From positions 1 through 42,823 of the forward strand of contig CANCER010000031.1 of NCBI GenBank assembly GCA_947375135.1: a DNA stretch of 42,823 nt, given 5' to 3'. Of the stretch, positions 1 to 8,053 are shown in pieces. This DNA is from Comamonadaceae bacterium. GTDB lineage: Bacteria; Pseudomonadota; Gammaproteobacteria; Burkholderiales; Burkholderiaceae_C. The notes under the pieces were generated by a model. That model ran no database searches. It was not told the DNA's origin and saw nothing but the letters and a program-made list of their open reading frames with translations. The number at the start of each line of letters is the position of its first letter. The stretch's first letter is position 1. The position numbers were made by a program, and so were the translations under genes.

Positions 1-1157
1 TTCTGGATCCACGTTGAGGGAACGGCTTGCAGGAAGGCCCGGTACTTTTGAACATCCGGCGCCGTGACGCTTGACAGAGGCTTTCGGAGTTCCTGCGCGC
101 ACCAAAGCAAAAAGCGTTCGGCCTCTTTGCGGTAACTGCGTTGCGTGGACTGCTTCTCAGCATACCGCCCCAGCCACATGTCCACAGCTTCCAGATCGTT
201 TTTGGCGCCCAGGGTGTTGGCCATGTGCGAGCGGAAGTCTCCGCGCTCACCGGCCAGTTCAGGTGTTGCCTGCATCCGGGCCAGTCCACTTGTGACCAAT
301 GTTCCAGCGCCGAACTGGCTCAGGCCTTGGTTCGTTCCCGCAACTGGCACGAGAGCCGCCACCCGCAGTTCCTGTTTCGACTTGGGCTCATGCACGCGTC
401 CGGAGATTGCAATGTTGAGATGGTCCTGCTCCAGAACCAGCCATTGCAGAACCTGCTTGGCACGCAACACGCCAAAGCCTTTGAGTTGGGAATGCCAACG
501 GTAGCCGTAGACGTTGATGAAGCGCACCAGGTCGCCAAGCGTCAAGAGACCCGCGTTTCGCATGACCTTCACCACCGGTTTGGCAAACCACGACTCCAAC
601 CGATCCGCTGCTGTGGGTATCTCGGAGAGCACCGTCTCCAGGTAGTTCAGCGCCCTCACCCGCTCGGCCACAACGTCTTTGAGACCAGCGCCGGCTTCCT
701 GCGCATCGGCGTTGTCCAGACCGAATGCCGCTTTGTATTCGGCCAACAGGTCAGCCTCGCTCCACATGTCAGGGTCCATGCCCTCGGCCTCAACCCATTC
801 ATCCAACGGGGGAAGCTGTACCGCTTGTTTGGGCTTGGCGTCCGACCTCAGCAGGTCCAGCAGGTTCGTGATCTTGGCGCCGCCGACAAGGGTTGCATCA
901 AACTGGCGGCCCGCTTCGATGATCTGTTTGAGCAAGGCATCGCGCCTGTTCTGCACAAATCGCAAATCGGTGGTGGTCTCGGCCCAGGCCATGTATCGCG
1001 CAAAGGAATCCGCCAGATCGAGACCGAGGATGCTAGAGCGCACGAAGGCGAAGTGATGCACGCCCAAGGCTCGGGCGTCCTGCATGACCTTGGCCTTCGA
1101 TCCTTTGGGGCGGCCTGGTTTGCGTTGAGGCGCACTGTGAAGGAGTGGATCGCTCAT
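1..1157 (-). CDS. Phage-type integrase/tyrosine recombinase, N-terminal part (cut by window edge)
   Basis: The reading frame is open from an ATG at 1157 to the window edge, giving 385 codons without a stop, so only the N-terminal part is seen. The first 90 residues contain a Lys/Arg/Pro-rich start followed by HHFAFVRSSILGLDLADSF and a region like the DUF3701-type N-terminal domain of phage integrase family proteins. The last 50 visible residues (QRSYRKEAERFLLWC, then SSVTAPDVQKYRAFL) look like the SAM-like core-binding domain of tyrosine recombinases. The catalytic R-H-R-Y domain would lie outside the window. The start overlaps the stop of the upstream 61-aa gene by 4 bp, so the two are probably translationally coupled. 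Family assignment is by recollection of these motifs, not by a search. Confidence 0.72.
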   Translation of the reverse strand, partial: MSDPLLHSAPQRKPGRPKGSKAKVMQDARALGVHHFAFVRSSILGLDLADSFARYMAWAETTTDLRFVQNRRDALLKQIIEAGRQFDATLVGGAKITNLLDLLRSDAKPKQAVQLPPLDEWVEAEGMDPDMWSEADLLAEYKAAFGLDNADAQEAGAGLKDVVAERVRALNYLETVLSEIPTAADRLESWFAKPVVKVMRNAGLLTLGDLVRFINVYGYRWHSQLKGFGVLRAKQVLQWLVLEQDHLNIAISGRVHEPKSKQELRVAALVPVAGTNQGLSQFGAGTLVTSGLARMQATPELAGERGDFRSHMANTLGAKNDLEAVDMWLGRYAEKQSTQRSYRKEAERFLLWCAQELRKPLSSVTAPDVQKYRAFLQAVPSTWIQ

Positions 1158-1339
1158 GACCGAATCCTTGCCATGAACTCTTGCAGTCGGGTCAGCAGCA
1201 CATGGTCCTCGACTTGATACAGGTCTTCACCGGGCCGCATGGCGTTGAGCAAGAGTTGGCCAAGCCGCAAGTCGGGTGCGGCAACCCACACGGCCTGCAC
1301 TACTGCGAGTGTGGGTTCAACGCGTGCTTGGTCTCTCAT
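1154..1339 (-). CDS. Small conserved hypothetical protein, PDLRLGQL motif
   Basis: This 61-aa acidic protein has no signal peptide or membrane segment. It carries the pattern PDLRLGQLLLNA followed by an acidic stretch with EDHVLL. I recall this arrangement from a widespread family of short bacterial and phage proteins of unknown function. It overlaps both neighbours by 4 bp (ATGA), upstream with the 169-aa gene and downstream with the integrase, so the three form one translationally coupled unit. A role linked to the integrase is possible but is inference from position only. Confidence 0.6.
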   Translation of the reverse strand: MRDQARVEPTLAVVQAVWVAAPDLRLGQLLLNAMRPGEDLYQVEDHVLLTRLQEFMARIRS

Positions 1340-1845
1340 GCCGGCACGTCCCGTTTTTCATCCCAAGGCAGTAAAAACGGTATGTGCAGAACACTACGGT
1401 ACCGCCCGGGGAGTTTCATCTGAAGCCCTGATCTCGTCCAAACGGTCACAACAAATTTCCACTCATTTGCCGAATCCGGGAAAAACCCATCAACTTGCAC
1501 CTCGTCCAGGTGCACAGCGAATGGAGAGTCCGAATGGTCCTCAAACATCAGTTCGACACCATCCCGTCCAGATTTTCCTGCCCTGGGCCCTGCGCTAATG
1601 ATCACGTGCTTGCCGGTGCGCATCTCCGTAAGAAGTTGAAGTTGTGAGTCAGGGACTAGGACTCGCGCCGCATAGGCGTTGTAGGTAAGAAAGAGAAAGC
1701 CCTCTTTTGCTCTATCGCTGTCCCAGTAAGAGGTCGAGGTTATGAGTTGGCCATCGTTTATGAGGTAAGGCACTTTGTCGTCGGTCTTCAAGATTTCTCT
1801 CCTGATAAGGTTGATCATTTCACAAAAGACGGACTCATCGTTCAT
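1336..1845 (-). CDS. Hypothetical protein, first gene of the integrase operon
   Basis: A 169-aa soluble protein that I do not recognise. It has no signal peptide or membrane helix. It contains many aromatic and charged residues (for example TSTSYWDSDRAKEGFLFLTY and NEWKFVVTVWTRSG) and a stretch AGPRAGKS that formally matches a P-loop, but without other NTPase motifs. Its base composition is visibly less GC-rich than the core genes of the window, which fits acquired DNA. The stop overlaps the start of the 61-aa gene by 4 bp. The gene starts next to a repeat-rich region (1855-2003), which may hold the promoter of the operon. Confidence 0.55.
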   Translation of the reverse strand: MNDESVFCEMINLIRREILKTDDKVPYLINDGQLITSTSYWDSDRAKEGFLFLTYNAYAARVLVPDSQLQLLTEMRTGKHVIISAGPRAGKSGRDGVELMFEDHSDSPFAVHLDEVQVDGFFPDSANEWKFVVTVWTRSGLQMKLPGRYRSVLHIPFLLPWDEKRDVPA

Positions 1846-1892
1846 TCACAGAAATGTGTACCTAGCGACTGGCATGTAAGTCATTGAATCCC

Positions 1893-1920
1893 TTGAAATC
1901 TGCCAAATCTTGGCTATAAA
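1893..1920 (+). promoter_or_regulatory. Sigma70-like promoter
   Basis: TTGAAA (1893-1898) and TATAAA (1915-1920) are separated by 16 bp in an AT-rich stretch. This is the best -35/-10 pair in the region and points toward the transposase-like fragment at 2044. A 23-bp hyphenated palindrome lies directly downstream, where an operator would act. Confidence 0.45.
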
Positions 1921-1943
1921 TTGTGTGAAATCTTTCCACACAA
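1921..1943. promoter_or_regulatory. Hyphenated palindrome, candidate operator
   Basis: Arms TTGTGTGAAA and TTCCACACAA are separated by TCT. Nine of ten positions pair. It sits immediately after a -10-like box, so it could be an operator or part of the terminal sequence of a transposable element. No T-tract follows, so a terminator is unlikely. Confidence 0.4.
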
Positions 1944-2043
1944 AACCGTACCTGAAGTGGAACTCCTACCAAAAACGTACCTGATCTGAACGCATTTTTG
2001 GTAAGTGATGAACCACGATTGCCAAGGATAGCGAAAGACAGCC

Positions 2044-2373
2044 ATGGTCAAAGACGTTCTGGTTGGCAGAAATCTCAAGGGAATCACTGACCAAGAGGGA
2101 TTTTCGCTGGAAGGCTGGCCCCATCCAGACTTGGGTGCCCTGAGCGTGCAAAACCTGGAACGGTATCTGAGGCGAAAGAAGGCAGTAACGCTCTATCTGC
2201 AAGGCAGCGCTTACGCTGAAATTCAAACCGCCACGGGCGTGCAGGCGAGGTTTCTCAACCGCATGGTCCGCGAGCGCTGCATGCACTTGCACCCTGACGG
2301 ACGCATTTATGGCTGGCGAGGTCTGGTTGTTGCGGCCGACGAGCTTTTGACCCACGCTGCCGACTTTGACTGA
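2044..2373 (+). pseudogene. N-terminal fragment resembling a Mu-type transposase/integrase
   Basis: A 109-aa frame begins with MVKDVLVGR and contains a helix-turn-helix-like segment (residues 45-75) ending in HPDGRIYGWRGLV. I recall this last motif from the N-terminal region of large (700-800 aa) transposases with an rve integrase core and Mu-type C-terminal domain in Burkholderiales. The resemblance stops near residue 95 and the frame closes soon after. No DDE catalytic domain follows, so I read it as a truncated remnant. It might instead be a free-standing small DNA-binding protein. A promoter-like pair and repeats lie upstream. Confidence 0.45.
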
Positions 2374-2559
2374 CCCTGGGCAAAGTGATTGAAATCGTTG
2401 CACCACGCGGGTTTTTCGACTCCAGGGCGGGTCACCGGAAATCGGCAACCTGGGTCAAATTCGTGCAGGCGCCAACAGACCACGTGCCGGCGCAGTCCGC
2501 ACGCGCGCTAAACAGCCTGCGCCCGGATCAGACGGAAACCATCGCGCGCAGCGCCAAGC

Positions 2560-3060
2560 TCAGGCCGTTTTGCGGGATTGCTGCGGTATGCGCCGGGCAA
2601 TCGCCTCGGCCCACAGCATTTTGGATTCGGGATAAATCATCGACTCTTCCAGGGCGATGTGGCCGTTCATCAACTCCAGAAACAGCGCCACGTTGTGCTG
2701 GAACTCGGCGGCGTCAAACCAGAAGTTGCCCTCGGAAAGGGCGCGCAACTGGGGCGCCAGTTCGATCCAGTTTTCTTCGATAAAACCGTGGTCCTGTTGC
2801 AGGCACTGCACGACGCCCTTCATTTCCTCGGTGCCCGTGGCCAGCAGCGGGGGGAATACGTGTGTCTCTTCCTGCGCATGGTGCTCGCGCGAGGTGCTGG
2901 AGAAGAAGGCCTCGATCTCGCCAGCCAATTTGCGGTCCTGCGCGTTCATGCCCTCGATTTCCATGTGCTTGGCCATGCGCTGCAACTGCACCAGGTGTTC
3001 CTGAATTTGCAGATGGCATGCGTCAAGTGCTTTGAAATGCGAGGGGGCTGCTGTCGTCAT
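2560..3060 (-). CDS. Hemerythrin-like (HHE domain) protein
   Basis: A 166-aa cytosolic four-helix-bundle protein expected to bind a di-iron centre and hence O2, NO or peroxide. Candidate ligands occur in the order expected for the HHE family: H in DACHLQIQEH near the start, HHAQEETH near residue 60, QDHGFIEE near 90 and NGHIALEES near 130. I chose the ATG at 3060 because GGAGAG lies 4 bp upstream; a TTG four codons earlier is also in frame. The gene is divergent from the 2-oxoacid oxidoreductase operon, and an FNR-like palindrome lies between them. Protection or O2 sensing for those oxygen-sensitive Fe-S enzymes is a reasonable inference. Confidence 0.85.
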   Translation of the reverse strand: MTTAAPSHFKALDACHLQIQEHLVQLQRMAKHMEIEGMNAQDRKLAGEIEAFFSSTSREHHAQEETHVFPPLLATGTEEMKGVVQCLQQDHGFIEENWIELAPQLRALSEGNFWFDAAEFQHNVALFLELMNGHIALEESMIYPESKMLWAEAIARRIPQQSRKTA

Positions 3061-3185
3061 GGGTCTCTCCAAAAAATCCGGCCAATAAAAAATGGGGGGC
3101 TTGCGATCGCCATGCGGAGCAGGGCAATCCAGTCAACATCATGTTTTGAAAGCGCGGCGCTGAGAAGGTGCAATCGGCCTTGCAT

Positions 3186-3199
3186 TTGACCAGGGTCAA
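3186..3199. promoter_or_regulatory. FNR/Anr-like palindrome
   Basis: TTGAC-CAGG-GTCAA is a perfect inverted repeat that differs from the FNR/Anr consensus (TTGAT-N4-ATCAA) by one symmetric change. It lies between the divergent hemerythrin and oxidoreductase genes, 114 bp upstream of the oxidoreductase TTG start. I could not find a convincing -10 box at the class II distance, so which gene it controls is open. An anaerobic or microaerobic regulator would fit both neighbours. Confidence 0.5.
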
Positions 3200-3312
3200 C
3201 CAGGATGCAAATCGCGGGCCCTACCCCATAGGCCTTGCGCTGGTGCGGCAGTAGACTGATTTTTCCCCGCAGCGGCCTGACGCACACAGGCCAGCGGAGC
3301 AAGGAGTCCACT

Positions 3313-5139
3313 TTGCAAGCGACCAACGTCAATGATCCAACCTACTTCCACAAGGTCGTAGATTGCCAATGGGCCTGCCCGGCCCACACCCCCGTTCCCG
3401 AATACATACGCCTCATAGGCCAGGGGCGTTACGACGACGCCTACATGGTCAACTGGGTGTCGAATGTGTTCCCGGGCGTCTTGGGCCGCACCTGCGACCG
3501 CCCCTGCGAGCCTGCCTGCAGACGCTCCCGGGTCGAAGAAAACAACGGCGAGAAGCCGGAGCCGGTCGCCATCTGCCGCCTCAAACGCGTAGCCGCTGAC
3601 AACAAGGTGGACGTATCGGCCCGCATGCCCGCGATTGCGCCGCCCAACGGCAAGCGCGTGGCCTGCATTGGTGCCGGGCCCTCCTCCCTCACCGTGGCGC
3701 GCGACCTGGCTCCCCAGGGCTACGCCGTCACCCTCTTTGAGGGCGAGGCCAAGGCGGGCGGCTTCATCCGCTCGCAGATTCCGCGCTTTCGCCTGCCCGA
3801 GTCGGTCATCGACGAGGAGACCGGCTACATCCTGAACATGGGCATCGACTTCAAGAGCAACCAGCGCGTGGACTCCATGCAGGCGCTGCTGGGCCAGGGC
3901 TATGACGCCATCTTCGTCGGCTGCGGCGCACCGCGCGGGCGCGACCTGGTCATCCCCGGGCGCACAGAGGCTGCAGCCAACATCCACATCGGTATCGACT
4001 GGCTGGCGTCCGTCTCCTTCGGCCACATCACCAGCGTAGGCGAGCGCGTCATCGTGCTGGGTGGGGGCAACACCGCCATGGACTGCTGCCGCTCGGCCAA
4101 GCGCCTGGGTGGCAAAGACGTGAAGGTGATTGTGCGCAGCGGCTTTGAGGAAATGAAGGCCTCGCCCTGGGAGAAGGAAGACGCGGTGCACGAAGGCATC
4201 CCCATCCTCAACTTCCATGTGCCGGTGGCCTTTGAACATGAGGGCGGCAAACTCACCGCCATGCGCTTCGAGATTGTGAAAGCCGAATACGACGCAAAGG
4301 GTCGCCGCACCCTGGTGCCCACCGGCGAGCCTGAAGTGCGCGTGCCCTGCGACACCGTGCTGGTGGCCGTGGGCCAGGAAAACGCCTTTCCATGGATCGA
4401 GGCCGAATGCGGCATCGAATTCGACCAGTGGGGCCTGCCCAAGCTGGGTGACGGCACCTTCCAGAGCACGCGGCCCAAGGTCTTCTTCGGTGGCGACGCG
4501 GCGTACGGCCCCAAGAACATCATCACGGCGGTGGCCCATGGCCATGAAGCGGCGGTGTCGATAGACCGCTTCCTAAACGGCGAAATTGTGGCCAAGCGCC
4601 CAGCGGCCACGGTGAACCTGATGTCGCAGAAGATGGGCATCCACGAATGGAGCTACCGCAACGATGTGTCCAATGACACCCGCTTCAAGGTGCCATGGGC
4701 GCAGGCCGAAATCGCGCTGGCCAGCATCAAGGTGGAGGTGGAACTGGGCTTTGACGCGGCCACTGCCTTCAAGGAGGCCAGCCGCTGCCTGAACTGCGAT
4801 GTGCAGACCGTGTTCAACCGCGACACCTGCATCGAGTGCGACGCCTGTGTGGACATCTGCCCCATGGACTGCATTACCTTCACCGCCGGTGGCGAGGAGG
4901 CCGAACTGCGCACCCGCCTGAAGGCCCCGGCCACCCACCTGGCGCAGGATCTGTATGTGTCGGGCGAACTCAAGACCGGCCATGTGATGGTGAAAGACGA
5001 AGACGTGTGTCTGCACTGCGGTCTGTGTGCCGAGCGTTGCCCGACCGGCGCCTGGGACATGCAGAAGTTTTTGTTTACGACGACGCAAGCCGGGCCACGC
5101 GCCCGTGACCTGCGCAAAACCGCGGTGGAGGCAGCATGA
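3313..5139 (+). CDS. FAD/NAD(P)H and Fe-S electron-transfer subunit of 2-oxoacid oxidoreductase (GltD-like)
   Basis: This 608-aa protein resembles the glutamate synthase small chain with added ferredoxin domains. Domains in order: an N-terminal Fe-S region with DCQWACPAHTPVPEYI and CDRPCEPACRR; an FAD-binding site IGAGPSSLTVARDL near residue 118; an NAD(P)H-binding site LGGGNTAMDCCRSAKRLGG near residue 247; and two C-terminal [4Fe-4S] motifs, CIECDACVDICP (about 507) and CLHCGLCAERCP (about 567). The start is a TTG at 3313, preceded by AAGGAG at 6 bp; upstream in-frame codons do not look coding. It overlaps the next gene by 4 bp. It should pass electrons between the oxoacid oxidoreductase and NAD(P)+, as in the 2-oxoglutarate:NADP+ oxidoreductase described from Azoarcus, where the third subunit is of this type. 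Confidence 0.85.
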   Translation: MQATNVNDPTYFHKVVDCQWACPAHTPVPEYIRLIGQGRYDDAYMVNWVSNVFPGVLGRTCDRPCEPACRRSRVEENNGEKPEPVAICRLKRVAADNKVDVSARMPAIAPPNGKRVACIGAGPSSLTVARDLAPQGYAVTLFEGEAKAGGFIRSQIPRFRLPESVIDEETGYILNMGIDFKSNQRVDSMQALLGQGYDAIFVGCGAPRGRDLVIPGRTEAAANIHIGIDWLASVSFGHITSVGERVIVLGGGNTAMDCCRSAKRLGGKDVKVIVRSGFEEMKASPWEKEDAVHEGIPILNFHVPVAFEHEGGKLTAMRFEIVKAEYDAKGRRTLVPTGEPEVRVPCDTVLVAVGQENAFPWIEAECGIEFDQWGLPKLGDGTFQSTRPKVFFGGDAAYGPKNIITAVAHGHEAAVSIDRFLNGEIVAKRPAATVNLMSQKMGIHEWSYRNDVSNDTRFKVPWAQAEIALASIKVEVELGFDAATAFKEASRCLNCDVQTVFNRDTCIECDACVDICPMDCITFTAGGEEAELRTRLKAPATHLAQDLYVSGELKTGHVMVKDEDVCLHCGLCAERCPTGAWDMQKFLFTTTQAGPRARDLRKTAVEAA

Positions 5140-6962
5140 AAAGAATAAGCGCAGTCAACGATTTCGTCATCAAGTTTGCCAACGTGAATGGTTCGGGTTC
5201 GGCATCCGCCAACGAGCTGTTTGCCAAGGCTGTCATGCGCATGGGCGTGCCGGTCAGCCCGCGCAACATCTTCCCCAGCAACATCCAGGGCATGCCGACC
5301 TGGTACGAGGCCCGTGTGTGTGAAAAGGGCTACCACGGCCGCCGTGGCGGTGTGGACATGATGGTGGCCATGAACCCGCAAACCTGGGACACCGACCTGG
5401 CCGAAATCGAGAGCGGCGGCTACCTGTTTTATGACAGCACGCGCCCGCTGCCGCCGAGCAAATTCCGCGACGATGTGCTGACCATCGGCGTGCCGCTGAC
5501 CGAGATTGCCAACGCCGCCTATACCGACCCGCGCCAGCGCCAGCTGTTCAAGAACATCATTTATGTGGGCGCCCTGTCCGCCCTGCTGGATGTGGATGCG
5601 GAGGTGTTTGAAAAACTGTTTGCCGAACAGTACAAGGGCAAGGAGCGCCTGCTGGCCTCCAACGTGCAGGCCCTGCACCTGGGGCGCGACTATGTGAAGG
5701 CGCACATGGCCTACCCGCTGGGCATACGCGTGCAGCGCGCCGATGCGGTGGGCGACCAGATCTTTACCGATGGCAACAGCGCCGCAGGCCTCGGCCTGGT
5801 GTATGGCGGGGCCACGGTGGCGGCCTGGTACCCGATCACACCCAGCACCTCGGTGCCCGAAGCCTTCCAGAAATACTGCGAAAAATTCCGCGTGGACCCC
5901 GAGACCGGCCAGCACCGCTATGCCATCGTGCAGGCCGAAGACGAGCTGGCGTCCATCGGCATGGTGGTGGGCGCAGGCTGGAACGGCGCACGCGCCTTTA
6001 CTGCCACCTCCGGCCCCGGCGTCTCGCTGATGACCGAGTTCATTGGTCTGGCCTACTTTGCCGAGATTCCGGTCACCATCATCAATGTGCAGCGCGGCGG
6101 ACCCAGCACCGGCATGCCCACGCGCACGCAGCAGGCCGACATCCTGAGCTGCGCCTACGCATCCCATGGCGACACCAAGCATGTGCTGCTGTTCCCGCAG
6201 GACCCCTATGAGTGCTTTACGCATTCCGCGGCCGCACTCGATCTGGCCGACCGCCTGCAGACGCCCATCTTTGTGATGACCGATCTGGACATCGGCATGA
6301 ACCAGCGCCTGTGCAAACCCTTTGTCTGGGAGGAAGGCAAGGCCTATGACCGCGGCAAGGTGATGAGCGCCGAAGAGCTGGAGGCCGGCAAGGACTTCGG
6401 CCGCTACAAGGATGTGGACGGCGACGGCATTCCCTGGCGCACATTACCCGGCACGCACCCGACCAAGGGCGCCTTCTTCACCCGCGGCACCACGCGCAAC
6501 CCCTACGCCATGTATTCGGAGCGCGGGCCCGACTACATCTACAACATGGAGCGGCTGCTGCGCAAGTTCAAAACCGCAGCGACCCTGGTGCCGCAACCGA
6601 TCGTGCGCAAGGCCAGTGAAGCCACGCGCTTCGGCGTGATCTATTTCGGCTCCACCAGCCCGGCCATGCGCGAGGCACTCGATGTGCTGGAGACGCAGGA
6701 CCTGCACCTGGACGCCATGCGCCTGTGCGCCTACCCCTTCCCGGACTCGGTGCAGACCTTTATTGCCGGGCACGACACCGTGTTTGTGGTGGAGCAAAAC
6801 CGCGATGGCCAGATGCATTCGCTCCTGGTCAACGAACTCGATTTCGACCCGGCCAAGCTGCCGCGTGTGCTGCACTACGACGGCACACCCATCACCGCGC
6901 GCTTTATCGCCGGAGCGATTGCCAAACGCATGGAAGCCAGCATGAAAAAGGAAGTGGCATGA
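5136..6962 (+). CDS. korA: 2-oxoacid:acceptor oxidoreductase, fused gamma-alpha subunit
   Basis: A 608-aa subunit of the pyruvate/2-oxoglutarate ferredoxin oxidoreductase superfamily. Residues 1-190 are the gamma domain (NDFVIKFANVNGSGSASANE, with YHGRRGGVDMM). From about 210 the alpha or pyrimidine-binding domain begins (GNSAAGLGLVYGGATVAAWY), followed by TATSGPGVSLMTEFIGLAYFAE and the RGGPSTGMPTRTQQAD motif typical of KorA-type alpha subunits. The complex oxidatively decarboxylates a 2-oxoacid with CoA to an acyl-CoA, passing electrons to Fe-S centres. The ATG overlaps the stop of the upstream gene (ATGA) and is preceded by GGTGGAGG. 2-oxoglutarate is the likeliest substrate from overall architecture, but substrate cannot be proven from sequence alone. 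Confidence 0.87.
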   Translation: MKRISAVNDFVIKFANVNGSGSASANELFAKAVMRMGVPVSPRNIFPSNIQGMPTWYEARVCEKGYHGRRGGVDMMVAMNPQTWDTDLAEIESGGYLFYDSTRPLPPSKFRDDVLTIGVPLTEIANAAYTDPRQRQLFKNIIYVGALSALLDVDAEVFEKLFAEQYKGKERLLASNVQALHLGRDYVKAHMAYPLGIRVQRADAVGDQIFTDGNSAAGLGLVYGGATVAAWYPITPSTSVPEAFQKYCEKFRVDPETGQHRYAIVQAEDELASIGMVVGAGWNGARAFTATSGPGVSLMTEFIGLAYFAEIPVTIINVQRGGPSTGMPTRTQQADILSCAYASHGDTKHVLLFPQDPYECFTHSAAALDLADRLQTPIFVMTDLDIGMNQRLCKPFVWEEGKAYDRGKVMSAEELEAGKDFGRYKDVDGDGIPWRTLPGTHPTKGAFFTRGTTRNPYAMYSERGPDYIYNMERLLRKFKTAATLVPQPIVRKASEATRFGVIYFGSTSPAMREALDVLETQDLHLDAMRLCAYPFPDSVQTFIAGHDTVFVVEQNRDGQMHSLLVNELDFDPAKLPRVLHYDGTPITARFIAGAIAKRMEASMKKEVA

Positions 6963-8014
6963 CCTATATCGCAAAACCCCGTCTGCACCACCCCACGCTG
7001 CACACCAACAAGGTCGGCTACACCCGGCGCGACTACGAGGGCCGCATCTCCACCCTGTGCGCGGGTTGCGGGCATGACTCGATCTCGGCGGCCATCATCC
7101 AGGCCTGCTGGGAGCTGGACATTGAGCCGCACCGCGTGGCCAAGCTCTCGGGCATTGGCTGCAGTTCCAAGACGCCGGATTATTTTCTGGGCGCATCCCA
7201 CGGCTTCAACACCGTGCACGGCCGCATGCCCTCGGTGCTGACCGGTGCCAACCTGGCGAATCGCGACCTGCTGTACCTCGGTGTGTCCGGCGACGGCGAC
7301 TCGGCCTCCATTGGCCTGGGCCAATTCGCCAACGCCATGCGGCGCGGCGTGCGCATGGCCTACATCGTGGAAAACAATGGCGTCTACGGCCTGACCAAGG
7401 GCCAGTTCTCGGCCACGGCAGACCGCGGCTCGAAAAGTAAAAAGGGCGTGGTCAACAGCGACAGCCCGGTGGACCTGGTGGGCATTGCGCTGCAACTGGG
7501 CGCCACCTATGTGGCGCGCAGCTTCAGCGGCGACAAGGCGCAACTGGTTCCGCTGATCAAGGGCGCGATTGCCCATGGCGGCGCGGCCTTCATTGACGTC
7601 ATCAGCCCCTGCGTCACCTTCAACAACCATGGCGGCAGCACCAAGAGCTACGACTATGTGCGCCAGCACAACGAGGCCGTGAGCCGGATCGACTTCATGG
7701 TGCCCGGCGAAGAGATCACCACCAGCTACGCGCCCGGCGAAGTGGTGGACGTGGCACAGCACGACGGCAGCATCCTTCGACTGCGCAAGCTGCATGCCGA
7801 CTACGACCCCACCGACCGCAATGCCGCCATGAACTACATGCAACAGCATTCGGCGCGCGGCGAGGTGGTGACCGGCCTGCTCTACATGGATTCGCTGGCC
7901 ACCGATTTGCACACCTCGCTCAACACCAGCGCGCATCCACTCAATACCTTCCATGCACCGGAACTCTGTCCGGGCCTCAAAGCCCTGGACAAAATCAACG
8001 CATCGCTGCGCTAG
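6959..8014 (+). CDS. korB: 2-oxoacid:acceptor oxidoreductase, beta (thiamine diphosphate) subunit
   Basis: A 351-aa TPP-binding subunit. Visible are the cysteine motif CAGCGHDS (about residues 34-41) and GIGCSSKTPDYF for Fe-S ligation, the TPP/Mg motif from GDGDSASIGLGQF (about 111) to ENNGVYGLTKGQ (about 138), and DVISPCVTFNNHGGS, characteristic of KorB-type subunits. With the upstream gamma-alpha subunit it forms the catalytic core. The start ATG at 6959 overlaps the preceding stop by 4 bp and has AAGGAAG just upstream. The three overlapping genes must be made together; electrons probably leave through the FAD/NAD(P)H subunit encoded first. Confidence 0.88.
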   Translation: MTYIAKPRLHHPTLHTNKVGYTRRDYEGRISTLCAGCGHDSISAAIIQACWELDIEPHRVAKLSGIGCSSKTPDYFLGASHGFNTVHGRMPSVLTGANLANRDLLYLGVSGDGDSASIGLGQFANAMRRGVRMAYIVENNGVYGLTKGQFSATADRGSKSKKGVVNSDSPVDLVGIALQLGATYVARSFSGDKAQLVPLIKGAIAHGGAAFIDVISPCVTFNNHGGSTKSYDYVRQHNEAVSRIDFMVPGEEITTSYAPGEVVDVAQHDGSILRLRKLHADYDPTDRNAAMNYMQQHSARGEVVTGLLYMDSLATDLHTSLNTSAHPLNTFHAPELCPGLKALDKINASLR

Positions 8015-8053
8015 TTTCACCCCGCTCTTTTCACGCCCGCACAGGAGGCTGCC

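Larger units (their letters stand above)
1858..1984. repeat. Three GTACCT-containing direct repeats beside the transposase fragment
   Basis: GTACCT occurs at 1858-1863, 1948-1953 and 1977-1982. The last two sit in a longer match CGTACCTGA (1947-1955 and 1976-1984), 29 bp apart, followed by similar GAAC-ending tails. A separate pair of inverted 9-bp arms, TACCAAAAA (1967-1975) and TTTTTGGTA (1995-2003), overlaps the last copy. Short direct repeats at the end of an element are typical transposase binding sites in Tn7/Tn402/Mu-type transposons. Together with the adjacent transposase-like fragment this could be a transposon end. It could equally be an operator array. Confidence 0.45.

Noticed and set aside
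141..1217. A 358-aa plus-strand frame over the integrase region
   Set aside because: Its composition (many His, Cys, Arg) is a mirror of the minus-strand integrase frame, which has recognisable domains and a 4-bp start overlap.
1550..1640. P-loop-like AGPRAGKS in the 169-aa protein
   Set aside because: The pattern is short and easily met by chance; no Walker B or other NTPase motif accompanies it.
3196..4545. A 449-aa minus-strand frame opposite the FAD/NAD(P)H subunit gene
   Set aside because: His/Ala/Gly-rich antisense shadow; the plus-strand gene has clear FAD, NAD(P)H and Fe-S motifs.
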